64,000 nt of DNA from Loripinus fragilis. Lineage: Eukaryota; Mollusca; Bivalvia; Lucinida; Lucinidae. Positions 20,513-30,512 of this stretch are shown here, in pieces (the stretch's first letter is position 1; each line of letters begins with the position of its first letter). The notes beneath the pieces are model-generated. The model was not told the DNA's origin. It did not search any database and worked only from the letters and a program-made list of their open reading frames with translations. The stretch lies in the NCBI GenBank assembly GCA_964019695.1, contig OZ026518.1:82331950-82395949 (forward strand), in the 5' to 3' direction. Made by a program: the position numbers and the translations under genes.

Positions 20513-20950
20513 AATATTGATTGCTTTTCTTATTTAGGCAAGTCCATGATATGATGGTAGTTATTGTATATTCATAAATTCACTAAAGATACATGTACAA
20601 CTATCTAGTGGGGCTATATAACTTAATGTTTCGTCTGAGCCTTAAGTATACTTTACACTTTGTGTAAGTGAACAGCAACACTTCTGACGAGACTGTGTGG
20701 CAGGCACAGGTTCAGTTGAGCCATCGCTGGTCGCCTATGCGAGAAGTACAACAATCTTATATACTGGCGAGTTTTGTTTTCGTCTTAGACGCATTTTGAT
20801 ATAACTGTTTCATTTTTCACAAGCTTATGGTATCTTTTTGTTCAATGCATGTGGCACGCATTGTCTGAGCCATTTTGTTGAGTAATATTTGGGTTTGTGG
20901 ACATATTGTTAGCGCATCTAACTTATAAATATGTGTCAGAAGAATTTTAC

Positions 20951-21091
20951 CTCTTTGGCAGGAAGGCCCAGACCAGCCGACTACACATCCATGAGAGCAT
21001 ATCCCTGTCGTTTCATCACAACCAGAGTCTGCCTTGCAATGACAGGTATATTTGCATTTTCTTCCAAATGATCCAGCTGGGCACTCGGAAA
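20951..21091 (-). CDS. Exon 2 of secreted EGF-fucolectin protein (eight-cysteine EGF-like domain)
   Basis: 141 bp with acceptor gtataatttcag ending at 21092 and donor AAAGAG|gtaaaa at 20950; phase 1 at both ends, the classic arrangement for a shuffled extracellular module. It encodes model residues 19-65 with eight cysteines (22, 31, 35, 37, 43, 50, 54, 63). The spacing and motifs (ECPAGSFGRKCKYTCHC, CDETTGICSHGC, GWSGPSC) are typical of laminin/MEGF/SREC-type EGF repeats in secreted or cell-surface proteins. Two direct copies of one MITE flank it. Confidence 0.88.
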
Positions 21092-21122
21092 CTGAAATTA
21101 TACATGTTGTCACATTAACATA

Positions 21123-21363
21123 TGAGCCGCCGCACGAGATTTCCAACAATGTGGTATGTGCAACCAGCAAAGCCTCAGATCAGCCTGCGCATACGCGCAG
21201 TCTGATCAGAGCCTTTGCTAGTCGCTTGAATATTTTATTAGTGTTAAGCTACTAACTGAACATCGTTTAGTGGTTCCAAGCTTATAAAAGGAGGCTTCAC
21301 AGGATTGTCTGAGTCTACACTTGTCAAAATGCCACATTGTTGAAAATCACATGTCACGGCTCA
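21123..21363. mobile_element. TGAGCC MITE, copy 2 (241 bp)
   Basis: TGAGCCGCCGCACGAGATTT to ATGTCACGGCTCA, in the same orientation as copy 1. The flanking bases are TA on both sides, consistent with a TA target duplication. It starts 31 bp upstream of the acceptor of the EGF exon. Confidence 0.88.
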
Positions 21364-22439
21364 TATAGTATACAAGAAAGACGATTTACTTCTATATACA
21401 ATTGGTCACCTTACATTTTTATGTTAGTTTTGAAAGTAAGATTCGGCTATACAAAATTCATGCTTATATAAATCAACCAATGTCTTGCCGAAACTCTGCA
21501 TGTCATTTCATTTAAAAATGACTGGTACGTCTTCCACAGACGATGCTAGAGTAAAAGTATCCGCATTTCAAAAAGTCATATTTTTTCCTACAATATAAAA
21601 TATTCCACAGAGATGCCATCCATTTGTATTTTTGTTTGTATGAAAATGTTTCTGACTGCCGTGATTAAAGACGAACACACTTCAAATGATTCGCTTCAAT
21701 CAGACTCCTCTTTTCTGTTACGTAATAGCATCATGACAAACACTACCAGCAGCTTAATCATTTAAATTCAGCTTTGTGCATGCAGTTTACGTAGGAAGTT
21801 TGCACTTTACTGTACGCCTTATTTTCTGTAATACGGTATTGAAATTTTCAGTGATTATGTATTACTACTGGACGTCACCATTCAAGTTTGGAAATTGAAA
21901 AAAATAGTGCAAAGTACAGTCAAATTTACTTTTTAAGTTTTACATTCAAACCGGAAGTGCGCAGCAGCAGTGAAATGTTTGTCATCACAAAATGGACGAA
22001 TCAGGTTCTATTCTGTTTGGGATATCTTGTTCAGATAAAATAAAATGCATACAAAATATTTTGCATAAGCTACAAATGAATTTCAAAAATCTCAAAAAAA
22101 ATGTGATATTTTAAAAAATGCGTAAAAATCTACTTTAGTCAAAATTTCAAGTGTTTGGTGCTTATGAAAGTCGACTAGACCAGTAAATGACCAACTGAAC
22201 TTAAATTTGATATAAAACTTCAATCAAAACCATTTTTCTTCAAAAAAGCATATTTTTACATTTTTAACCAAAAACCCGTGGATTGTAGGTTTAGATTAAT
22301 GCCTCAAGAAAATCATTATGCAGCTGCGAAGTTTAATTTTGCTAACATTTACCCAAGAATTTTATTAAAGACAAAAGTCAAGAAACCAAATATATGCGTA
22401 TAAACGATTTTGTTACATGACAGGAAAGACACTGATTCC
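21364..22439. other. Intron 1, containing a diverged DNA-element relative
   Basis: About 21870-22300, read on the minus strand, resembles the interior of the element at 41460-42510. Shared pieces are TTTTTTGAAGAAAA, CTAGTCGACTT, CACCAAA.ACTTGA and CACTTCCG near a GTAAAACTTAAA-like end. No TIRs were identified for this copy. The rest of the interval holds nothing recognised. Confidence 0.5.
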
Positions 22440-23600
22440 TGATTGTTTAAGACAACTTGCATAAATCATTATGTTTACTTGAAGCTAATCAAAAGTGGCC
22501 TATTGAGGTACAGATAATGACTTAACCAGAGTTGAACAGTTTCTGGAGCCTCGGAGGTCAATACTTTGACACCTGTTTTATATCGACTCCAAAAAAGCTC
22601 AAATAGGCCCAAATAAAGTGGAATATACATTCTGTCAGAAAAAAGTGTACATAATTTGCATTAACATGAAAGACACTCAGGAACCTTGTTATATAAACAG
22701 CAGTCTGCTGCTAAAAATGTAAATCCACTTGTCAAAGTGGAAGATTTAGTCAACTGGGTTAACATCATCTTTTACATGAGGCACGTAAATCCACAACATT
22801 GAGGAGGGTCTGGATGGGGGGGGGGTCTGGTATTCACTATTCATTAAAAATCTAGCCCATTATTCATCTCATTAAAATTTTGTGTTATTCATCAAAATAA
22901 GACCAATTATTCATTAAAAGTAAGAAAGGTGGCAAAGAAATCTGATTATTCACTATTCATTAATTTTTCTTCAATTCATTAAAAAAAAGATTATTCATTA
23001 TTTTTAGGCTCTCATTATTCACTATTTATTATTTTTTGGCTCATTATTCACTATTCATTATAAAAAGGGCCATTATTCACTAATCATTATACCCCATCTA
23101 GACCCTCATTGAGCTGTGCATAACAACTAAGAGGGTTTCCCCATTTAATACATATGTGAAATACATATTGATTAAAGTATACATATTATGCAGCATTTCG
23201 CCGAAATCGATTTTGAAATTGTTGGCATTTTAACCATTTTGAGTAGGATAAATTAGCGCTTGTTTGTTATATATGTCCAGAAAGAAAGCTGCTTCCTTGC
23301 ATCATGAGGTAAGGATAATGACAAAAAGTAACACCCGCCCCCCCCCCCCCAAACAGAAAGCTGCTTCCAGATTGGCTTAGTCAACTAGCATAAACCTTTA
23401 AGTTAACCTGGAGCTTGTCAAAACTTGCATAATGAGGTAAGGATAATGACAAAAAAAAAAAGAAAAAACACCCCCCCCCAAAAAAAAACAAAAAATATCA
23501 AGGAGGTCAATATTTTGACAGGTGTTTTATATTGACTTCTAGACAGCTAACAATGCACATACTCGTATAAGATGAGATTCACATTCTGCCATTTCCTGCA
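22440..23600. repeat. Local tandem duplication of about 0.95 kb
   Basis: GGAGGTCAATACTTTGACAC, followed by CTGTTTTATATCGACT, near 22553 recurs as GGAGGTCAATATTTTGACAG... near 23503. The preceding text (AACTTGCATAA ... GAGGTAAGGATAATGAC) also recurs near 23290 and 23425. The right copy holds poly-C/poly-A runs. The ATTCA array at 22797-23114 lies between the copies. Confidence 0.6.
22797..23114. repeat. Degenerate ATTCATTA array enclosed by inverted repeats
   Basis: About 270 bp are composed of variants of TTATTCACTATTCATTA. The block is bounded by ATTGAGGAGGGTCTGGATGG on the left and CATCTAGACCCTCATTGAG on the right, an imperfect 20-bp inverted pair. The array and its ends appear to form one unit. 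Confidence 0.75.
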
Positions 23601-23745
23601 GCTTTAAACCTAAAAGCTGGAATTGAAACTGAACTTTATGAGCAGTCAAGCTTTTTACCTTAGTTGAGTTGAGCATATAAACTATTGATAACCTCGGGAC
23701 TGGGTATATGTAAAAATATACTATTATAAATTATGTAAAATTTAC

Positions 23746-23800
23746 CTGAGTCTGAAGTTATCAAGGTAATTACTAATAAAGAAAAATATAAGTATTCCAT
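23746..23800 (-). CDS. Exon 1 of secreted EGF-fucolectin protein (signal peptide)
   Basis: An ATG at 23800 opens 18 codons plus one base, ending at donor ACTCAG|gtaaat (23745), phase 1. The peptide MEYLYFSLLVITLITSDS has a short N-terminus, a hydrophobic core and a small polar end, a convincing signal peptide. The next exon (20951-21091) begins in phase 1 and supplies V-SECPAG, so cleavage would occur just before the EGF domain. The exon is too short for an ORF scan. No clear TATA box was assigned; a TTATAAAC lies about 135 bp upstream. Confidence 0.75.
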
Positions 23801-23943
23801 CTTAACAGGGAAGCCAAATGTCTATTCACAACCAACATGACCAATATCGATTGATTTTTTATTTGTCTATACTTGTGTTTACTTGTATATATTTTTTTTT
23901 ATTTGTTCAGTTTCATAAAGTGCAACTGTTTATAAGATGTTTA

Positions 23944-24138
23944 ACTCTTTGCCTACTAGTGTCGTCTGCTGATAACCCTTGCCAACAGTTTGGACCCAGA
24001 TCAGGCCCGACCAAACGTAAGAGCCAAACTGTTTGACACTTTGAAGGTATTCATGAAAGAAATTTTCGAAAAAGTTAATTTTGAAAAATATCAGCAGACG
24101 ACTAAAAAGCTTAAAAACTACCCAGCAGGCAAAGAGGT
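23944..24138. mobile_element. 195-bp MITE upstream of the EGF-fucolectin gene
   Basis: CTCTTTGCCTACTAGTGTCG with TCTGCTGATA at the left pairs with TATCAGCAGACGACT...AGGCAAAGAG at the right. The interior has TTTGGACCCAGATCAGG, resembling the palindrome core at 15615. It ends about 145 bp upstream of the start codon on the minus-strand gene. Confidence 0.7.
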
Positions 24139-24639
24139 CACCAATATCAATATTTATATAAATGCTTTGAAATTAAATTTAATAAATAAAAACCTTTTAT
24201 GTAAAGTTATCAGCGGTATATAGTAGGCATCCTTGCGACTTGTATATTGATTTATGAATGCCTTTGCGGGGTACTTTTATTTGACGTAAATTTTAACCGT
24301 ATCTGGCATTCATTACGGAAGCATATACGGGCCTGGAAGAAAAATATACGAGGTAACATATGACAACTTGAAGATGACAGACGTTGAAATCCTTGTAAAA
24401 ATATGACGACTCGCAATTAAACTTCGAGAAATTCAAGTCCTGCGATCGAAATTGCAAAGTAAGTAATCGAAATTTTGAGTCGACAAGACGCAGTTACAAG
24501 AAGGCATTTTGAGTGCATGCAGGCAGCACATGAATGGGAATACTCACCCTAAAAATAAATAATAGTGTTCTTAGTGGTCAATATTCATCAAATACGTAGA
24601 ACTTAGACGTTACCACGGCAATTGGCTATTTTTGTGTTT

Positions 24640-25330
24640 TAACAATAACAAAATCTAGGGCGAAGATTTGGTGCCAGTAAAACGCATTTAAGCCCCCCCC
24701 CCCCCAGTGGGTTAGGCTGCTTTCCCTTCTAATGCGGTGGTTCTGTTGTTGTTGATACATTGTTTTATGTACCCATTGTTTGTTGGAGCTCTATGTTTTG
24801 TCTTTGTTTTGTTATGCATTACTTAGTTTCCTTTCTATTTTAATTTGTAATCATCTTGTCGAGGCAGAGAGAGCTGGTTGCTTTGCTTTAATTGTCTTCC
24901 TGATGTCCAGTGTTTGTTATTGTTCTGTGGCTCTTCCTCAAGGTGTCGTGGGAGTGTGTGATTGTGGTATTTCCTGATCAAACTCACTTACTTTCTGTTA
25001 TAATTTTGTTAAGGATTTCATTTTTGTGTTAAGCTTACATACGATGTTTAGCGAAAATCAATTATTAGTTTATGAAAAAAATTCTGACAAAGGTTTAGGA
25101 CAAAGGAAATCTTTTGAGCGTAAAATTGTAATTCATATGTTGACCAGTGGAAGAACTTTTCAAACATACCAAATGTATGGCATTGAAGAGAAAGCTGGTT
25201 GCTTTGCTATTATTGTCTTACAGATGTATTGTTACTATATTTGTTCTGTGGCGTTTCCTCACAGTGCCGTGGGTTAGTCAGCAGTGTGTGATTGTGGTAT
25301 TTCCTGATCATACGCACTTTTTTTGGACGT
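24640..25330 (+). repeat. Penelope-like 3' ends, two in tandem
   Basis: 24640-24995 matches the complement of 7250-7560 (GGCGAAGATTTGGTGCCAGT, CGCATTTAAGCC, GGTGGTTCTGTTGTTGTTGA, GTGGTATTTCCTGATCA). 25180-25330 repeats its last part (GTTGGTTGCTTTGC, GTGTGATTGTGGTATTTCC). It includes a poly-C run. Head-to-tail partial copies are common in Penelope-like elements. No RT is left. 24139-24639 holds nothing recognised. Confidence 0.7.
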
Positions 25331-25578
25331 TTGACAAACTTTAAAAAAAGATGAATATAAGGTTTGGCAAACACCTTTGAACTAAGAACAGGACCCAGAG
25401 TCTTGCTATTTCACAGATTTATATGTTCACTTTGTGGTAAGTCCTTTACAAACATGCCAAAATATACGATATTGCATATACCCACGTTTTAAAAGTTCAA
25501 TACTAATACTTTTAAAAAATAAACAAATAATAGTTCATTTCAATAGAGCTATGCTAAGAAATGTATGTGATACGTGTA

Positions 25579-26435
25579 CACTGAAGGACTTTAAAAACGC
25601 AAAAAAATGAAAATTATTTTTTCACCCAGAACATTTTAGCATTCTTTAACAGATAAAAACGGATAGTAACGACACTCCGTTTCTATCTATACCCAATACT
25701 GGTGTTTTAAAGACACTGGCTGCCACCAGCTATGCATTGCTGGTTTACTATGTTTTGCAAGTGGCGTCCCCACGAATCAATGAAGCAAAATATTTCATCA
25801 TTTCACATGTAGCTTGTAAGTATACATGTATAAAAAACACAGCAACTTTTTGTTTTATAGCTTTATTATTCATGTCAAGTTTGTCTGAACATGAACAATC
25901 TGGCGGGGAATGCTAAAAGCTGGCGTGTGTGTTTCTGACGTCGCTATATATCATAATTGCCATCCGTCAACTATGCAGCATCTCAGAGATAGTTACCAGG
26001 CTACTGGGACAGTTAAAGATCGTCGCAGGTCTGGTCAGCCAAGAATGGCAACCGGCGCAAAGAGCCAACTTACATCGATTGTGTATCGACGATATTTACA
26101 TCAACGATATCCATTCCGGCCGGCTACTGTCAGTGCCAGACGAATAGTAGAGCTCCAAGGGTAGTTTGTTTCTGATTTTTAATAAAAATATTTTTTCACA
26201 ATAACTCAAAATCGTGTCTAATTTCTAGACAAAATTCAAATTGTAACTTTAGAATCATAGGGTGTTGCTTTTTGATAGACTGTTGCTCTAAGATTATTTA
26301 TCATTTTGACATAAAATTAAAAACATGTTTTGCTGACATATCGATGTTTATTTTTGCCAAATCTCAATAAAATTGGGATATTAAACGTAAGTATATTGTG
26401 AATTTCGATTTTTGCGTTTTTAAAGTCCTTCAGTG
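25579..26435 (+). mobile_element. Internally deleted Tc1-like element, copy 1
   Basis: TIRs CACTGAAGGACTTTAAAAAC at the left and the complement at the right, each flanked by TA (25577 and 26436). The 857-bp element has room only for the DNA-binding part of a Tc1-like transposase. The catalytic DDE part is absent. A second copy with the same deletion is at 53718-54581. Confidence 0.85.
25910..26164 (+). pseudogene. Truncated Tc1-like transposase: DNA-binding domain only
   Basis: 84 residues from ATG 25910 to TAG 26164, showing the helix-turn-helix half of a Tc1/mariner-type transposase: MLKAGVCVSDVAIYHNCHPS, then ATGTVKDRRRSGQPRMATG and YPFRPATVSARRI. A few upstream codons (about 25883) probably belong to the original N-terminus but are now out of frame. 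The reading frame ends exactly where the homologous sequence stops in copy 2. It could bind TIRs if expressed but cannot cut DNA. Confidence 0.75.
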
Positions 26436-26544
26436 TACATTAGTGTTACACATCCTGTCAGGGGTATCAACCTTTAAAGCGCCAATAACGACTGCAACAG
26501 ACGACACATTTTGCGACATCTGTTCTGATTTTCGAAAAACATAC

Positions 26545-26610
26545 GGTATGATATTTCATGACAATTAATCGTCTGCCAGCTGACGATTCTCATGAAATAT
26601 CATGTCTTAT
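26545..26610. repeat. Short palindrome
   Basis: GGTATGATATTTCATGA...AATCGTC and GACGATT...TCATGAAATATCATG form a hairpin of about 66 bp. 26436-26782 otherwise holds nothing recognised. Confidence 0.65.
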
Positions 26611-26782
26611 TTCTATTTTTGAAAGAGCAACAACATTTGAAATTGTCGTCATTTGAAAGTCTTAGGTGGTGCTTTATGGGTTAAATAGCGAGGACTGAAA
26701 AGAAACAATTGCGATTAACGAGGTAAAATTGAAACTTCAAAAGAAGTATTGCCTACAATATTATTTCGATAATTCGAAGGGT

Positions 26783-27200
26783 TTCTAGCGATAAGGCGGA
26801 CTTTTTCTCTAAATGAGACGTTTAATTTATTTTATTGAAATTATGTCTGTAGAAGCTGTGCATATTCACCAAAGACCAGACGGAATTCTAGTCTGGATGT
26901 TTAAAACAAAAGGGATTTACTTTTCTTCTTTTTCATTACCCTGCTTTGTTAGAATGAAAATTTATTTTGACCACGTGCTGTACATGCTATTATTAGCTAT
27001 ATACATGGGGAAACTATCGATAACTCGAGGTAAATTTTTGTCCATCCAAGCATTAAACCGTCGATTATACTTGTTTGTACAGTTGATGCCTAATATATGA
27101 TAAACACTGTGCGATTTGCAAAGCGGTTGATGTTTTTAAGTTGTAAGATGACATCTTCAGCTTATACGATCCTTTCCCCACAAGGCCCAAGATGCCCTTT
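26783..27200. mobile_element. Truncated second copy of the TCTAGCGATAAGGCG element
   Basis: Starts TTTCTAGCGATAAGGCGGAC like 2698. It shares AAATGAGACGTT.AATTTATT and near its end GCTTATACGATCCTTTCCCC and CAAGGCCCAAGATGCCCTTT, all in the same order as 2698-3122. It breaks off beside a fragment of a TGAGCC MITE end (27206-27226) and a (TTA)n run. A 95-residue open frame here has no recognisable motif. Confidence 0.7.
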
Positions 27201-27225
27201 TGTTTGAAATCTCATGTCGCGGCTC

Positions 27226-27226
27226 A

Positions 27227-27279
<53 letters not shown>
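27226..27279. repeat. (TTA)n microsatellite
   Basis: Eighteen uninterrupted TTA/ATT units. Confidence 0.95.
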
Positions 27280-27399
27280 AATGTTTTTCGCCTATCGGTT
27301 TTTTTACCACGTGGCCCTCCATAAAAGACATGAAATATATACACAAAACATTAAATAAACTAGAGATTTCACGTGTGCAAACAAGTCAACAACCGCATG

Positions 27400-27457
27400 A
27401 AATGTACAAAATATGAAACCTGCGGGATTTCGCAGCTGTTTCATATTTTGTACAAAT
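27400..27457. repeat. Short palindrome
   Basis: TGTACAAAATATGAAAC and GTTTCATATTTTGTACA are exact complements separated by about 20 bp. 27458-28565 holds nothing else except a run of 19 G at 27878-27896 and a small palindrome (CAGCCTGCGCAATCGCGCAG) near 28352. Confidence 0.8.
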
Positions 27458-28565
27458 ATCAGCGCTTTTAACATCTAATGCATTTTCATACAGTTGTTAT
27501 ATCGGAGCAAATCTAAGAAAATAATATTCCATTTGTATTATACATAAAACCAGGGGTGGTCCATTGTACATATCAAGGGGCAGATTTTCCGAGTTCGGAT
27601 GTACATGCATTTTAGTCCCTGAAAAAGTGTTGTTATCTTAGCACATAGTGTATAAACTGACGTAATACTAAGTTTCAGTTTATGTCTATGTATAAAAAGT
27701 TGGATAATAACATGCGGGGCTTTACAAATATTATCGAACGTCGCTGTCGTTGTTTCTGTGTGGAGTTGGTAAAACCTCTCCCCGTGCATCGATATAGTGT
27801 TGATAAGTTTTCGTAGTCTGGTCATTCAGGAATATTGGATTCTGACGAATAGCAGAGTACAACTAAAGCCGGTGCTAGGGGGGGGGGGGGGGGGGGTAAG
27901 AATTGCTGCACTTTCCACTAGTTCTCATGAACAGACTCAATAAAACCGAGTCTGCTGTTTTCTCATATTGTAGGTTCACTCTATTTACGAGGGATCCTTT
28001 CTTCCAGATTATTCAAGCTCTCTTTCAGTAGCATTGAACTATTGTATTTCCTGGTCATTTGTACTCGCCTTAGTACGACGAAATGCTTTGGCATTGAAAC
28101 ATGTTTTTATTCCAATCTTATCTGACCTTTTTTGCATTATATTGCAATGTAATACTTGTAATTACTGGTAAATATTAAAACTTCACGCCACAAAAAACTT
28201 AAACTGCTCTGCTTGCCTCGTGCTGTATTGCAATCTGATATTACGAAGTTAACGAACTGATTTACCAAGCAATTAGAATTTCTAGTAAATCATAATTTAG
28301 CCATGCAATGAGAAAGCCTACATTTGTTGCATGCGGATATCAAAGGCACTGGTCAGCCTGCGCAATCGCGCAGGCTGACAAGCGCATTTGTTATTCGCTG
28401 CTCGGAAAGTATGACAACAGGACCTTTTAAATCAAAATTATCAAGATTCTAGCTAGTCTCTGTAGCTGTCCAAGTAAATCGTAAACCGCGAAATCATATT
28501 TATTTTCTCGCGGCCAAGCCCCTATAGAAAGAAAACAGCAGATCAATACAAGCTATGGAAGCCGA

Positions 28566-28637
28566 TATATAAAAGGGTAGGAGTCGCGAGTCGTCAGTAA
28601 ACTTTTGAGACAAAGTTAATGTAGTGAACAAAACACG
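28566..28637 (+). promoter_or_regulatory. Candidate core promoter and non-coding first exon
   Basis: A strong TATA box (TATATAAAAG, 28566) lies 30 bp before an initiator-like TCAGT (A at 28596). A consensus donor, CACG|gtaagttt, follows at 28638. This would give a 42-nt untranslated first exon. The spacing is textbook for an RNA polymerase II core promoter, but no second exon was identified. The nearest plus-strand acceptor with a gene behind it is at 52415, upstream of the GPCR. 28640-29305 holds nothing recognised. Confidence 0.5.
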
Positions 28638-29305
28638 GTAAGTTTTATATTTCCATCAGCACTTGTCATGCAGAACCTGAACTAATCCTTTTTGAAAACA
28701 CTATAGATCCGGATCAGCTGGCTTCTGACACTGACAAAGCCATCTGACCAGGATTCACTCTGTTTTCTAGTCTCATTAAAACACATGCTTAAAACTGGAT
28801 TGCTGCAGGTTAACAGGATTGAAATTAGGGAAGAGTGTTGAACGAAAAATATTCAGCATATGCGTGGCTTACTTATTAGTCCATGATATAATACCACATG
28901 TTTTATGCCATATGGAAAGCTTAACAGTTCAAAAATGTCAGTTGCATTTATAAAAGTTGGATTAAATGTTTTATGATTTTTGCGGTTGTTAATATGGCAA
29001 GGAAGGGTTGAGTGCAACCATTTTCGGTGATTCGAGAAAACCCCAAAACTCTCCCAAAATAAGTTATTTCTTTGGGAATATGGCCATAATGTGTTGCGAA
29101 ACAATGATTTCAAGATTTGCATTTTCACCTTTTGAAATGGATTTTTTTACAGATGTGTGCATGCAAGAAAAGGTCAAACTAATTATTTCATAAAATTGTT
29201 TAAATGCATATTAAATATCTTAGGACTAAATCAGTGGATAAAAAGCAGTATATTAACAGTGCTGTACATATGTATATGAATTTGCATTGAAAACAAACTT
29301 AAAAA

Positions 29306-29544
29306 TGAGCCGCGGCATGAAATTTCCAACAATTTGACATTTTGACAAGTGTAGACTATGACGAGCCTCTGCAGCTTTCTTTTAAGCTTAGAAACTCCAA
29401 ATGGTGTTCAGTCAGTAGCTTAACAATTATAGAATACTCAAGCGACTAGGAAAGGCTCTGATCAGACTGCGCACGTGCGCAGGCTGATCTGAGGCTTCGC
29501 TGGACGCACATACCACATTGTTGGAACTCACATGCACTGGCTCA
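29306..29544. mobile_element. TGAGCC MITE, copy 3 (239 bp)
   Basis: TGAGCCGCGGCATGAAATTT to CTCACATGCACTGGCTCA, inverted relative to copies 1 and 2. The central palindrome is CTGCGCACGTGCGCAG. 29545-29870 holds nothing recognised. Confidence 0.88.
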
Positions 29545-29870
29545 AATGATTTAGCCATTTTTTCAGTACATTTTAAGATCAGACGAGTAAACATTTCCGT
29601 GTCGACTTCGCGGAAACTTCCGAACTTACTACGGTTCTTCGTGTGAGGTGGTGGGTTGCGATTTCAGCGGATACATCGGCAGTGATGCTTCGGATCAAGC
29701 CAGTGTGCAATAAGAAGCTAAGGTGCACCGTAGCCCATGATGGATAAAGTATACAGAAGGAATTTTAAGGAATTAAGTCCATTGTTCCGCAAAAATTTCA
29801 AAAGTAGAGTTCAGACCTTTATGAAATTCATGTTATGAAAACATGTTTAGTTTCATTTCTTTTCAAACAG

Positions 29871-30361
29871 CGTAACCAGGGGTAACAACCTACGTCATAG
29901 CGTGGGTGTTGTAAACACGTAGTATGACGCCATCTTTGATTTGCAAGGTTAGTTTTTTCCTTCGTAAATGTCGTACAAATTAGTGTCTGTCAAAACTAAG
30001 CAGTGCAGGCGGTGCCTAACATCACACTTGAACAGAATATACAATGGTCACGTCCAGAAATGCCGTTGCCTTTAAACATTCACCCACAAAAATCGAAGTG
30101 GGTGACTGCTAAAATTATCTTCGTGTCTCCCGCTTCGATTCTTGTGGGTGAATGATTACAAAGGCAACGGCATATCGGGGCGTGGCCGTTATATATTCTG
30201 TTCAAGTGTGATGTTAGGCACCGCCTGCACTGCTTTGTTTGTACAGACACTCATTTGTTTAATTTTACGAAGGGGAAAACTGACCTTGTAAATCAAAGAT
30301 GGCGCCGCACTACGTGTTTAAAACATCAATGCTATGACGTAGGTTGTTACCCTTGGTAACG
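29871..30361. mobile_element. 491-bp foldback element, palindromic throughout
   Basis: CGTAACCAGGGGTAACAACC at the left pairs with GGTTGTTACCCTTGGTAACG at the right. Pairing continues inward through CTACGTCATAGC, CATCTTTGATTT, AGCAGTGCAGGCGGTGCCTA and GCCGTTGCCTTT to a centre near ATTCACCCACAAAAATCGAA. Almost every base lies in an arm. No ORF. Confidence 0.9.
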
Positions 30362-30512
30362 ATGGTAAATGAAGACAAGGTCTTGTCCTGTTAAGGCGTG
30401 CCATCTCCCTAAAAGTCATTTGTAAAAAATTCAAACTTTCAATCTGTGATTTTTGCAATAATTTTCGTGACTATGAATGGACATACATATATACTATTCA
30501 AAAACATACTTA

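Noticed and set aside
27192..27416. Polyleucine ORF
   Set aside because: Product of a TTA microsatellite running into a MITE fragment.
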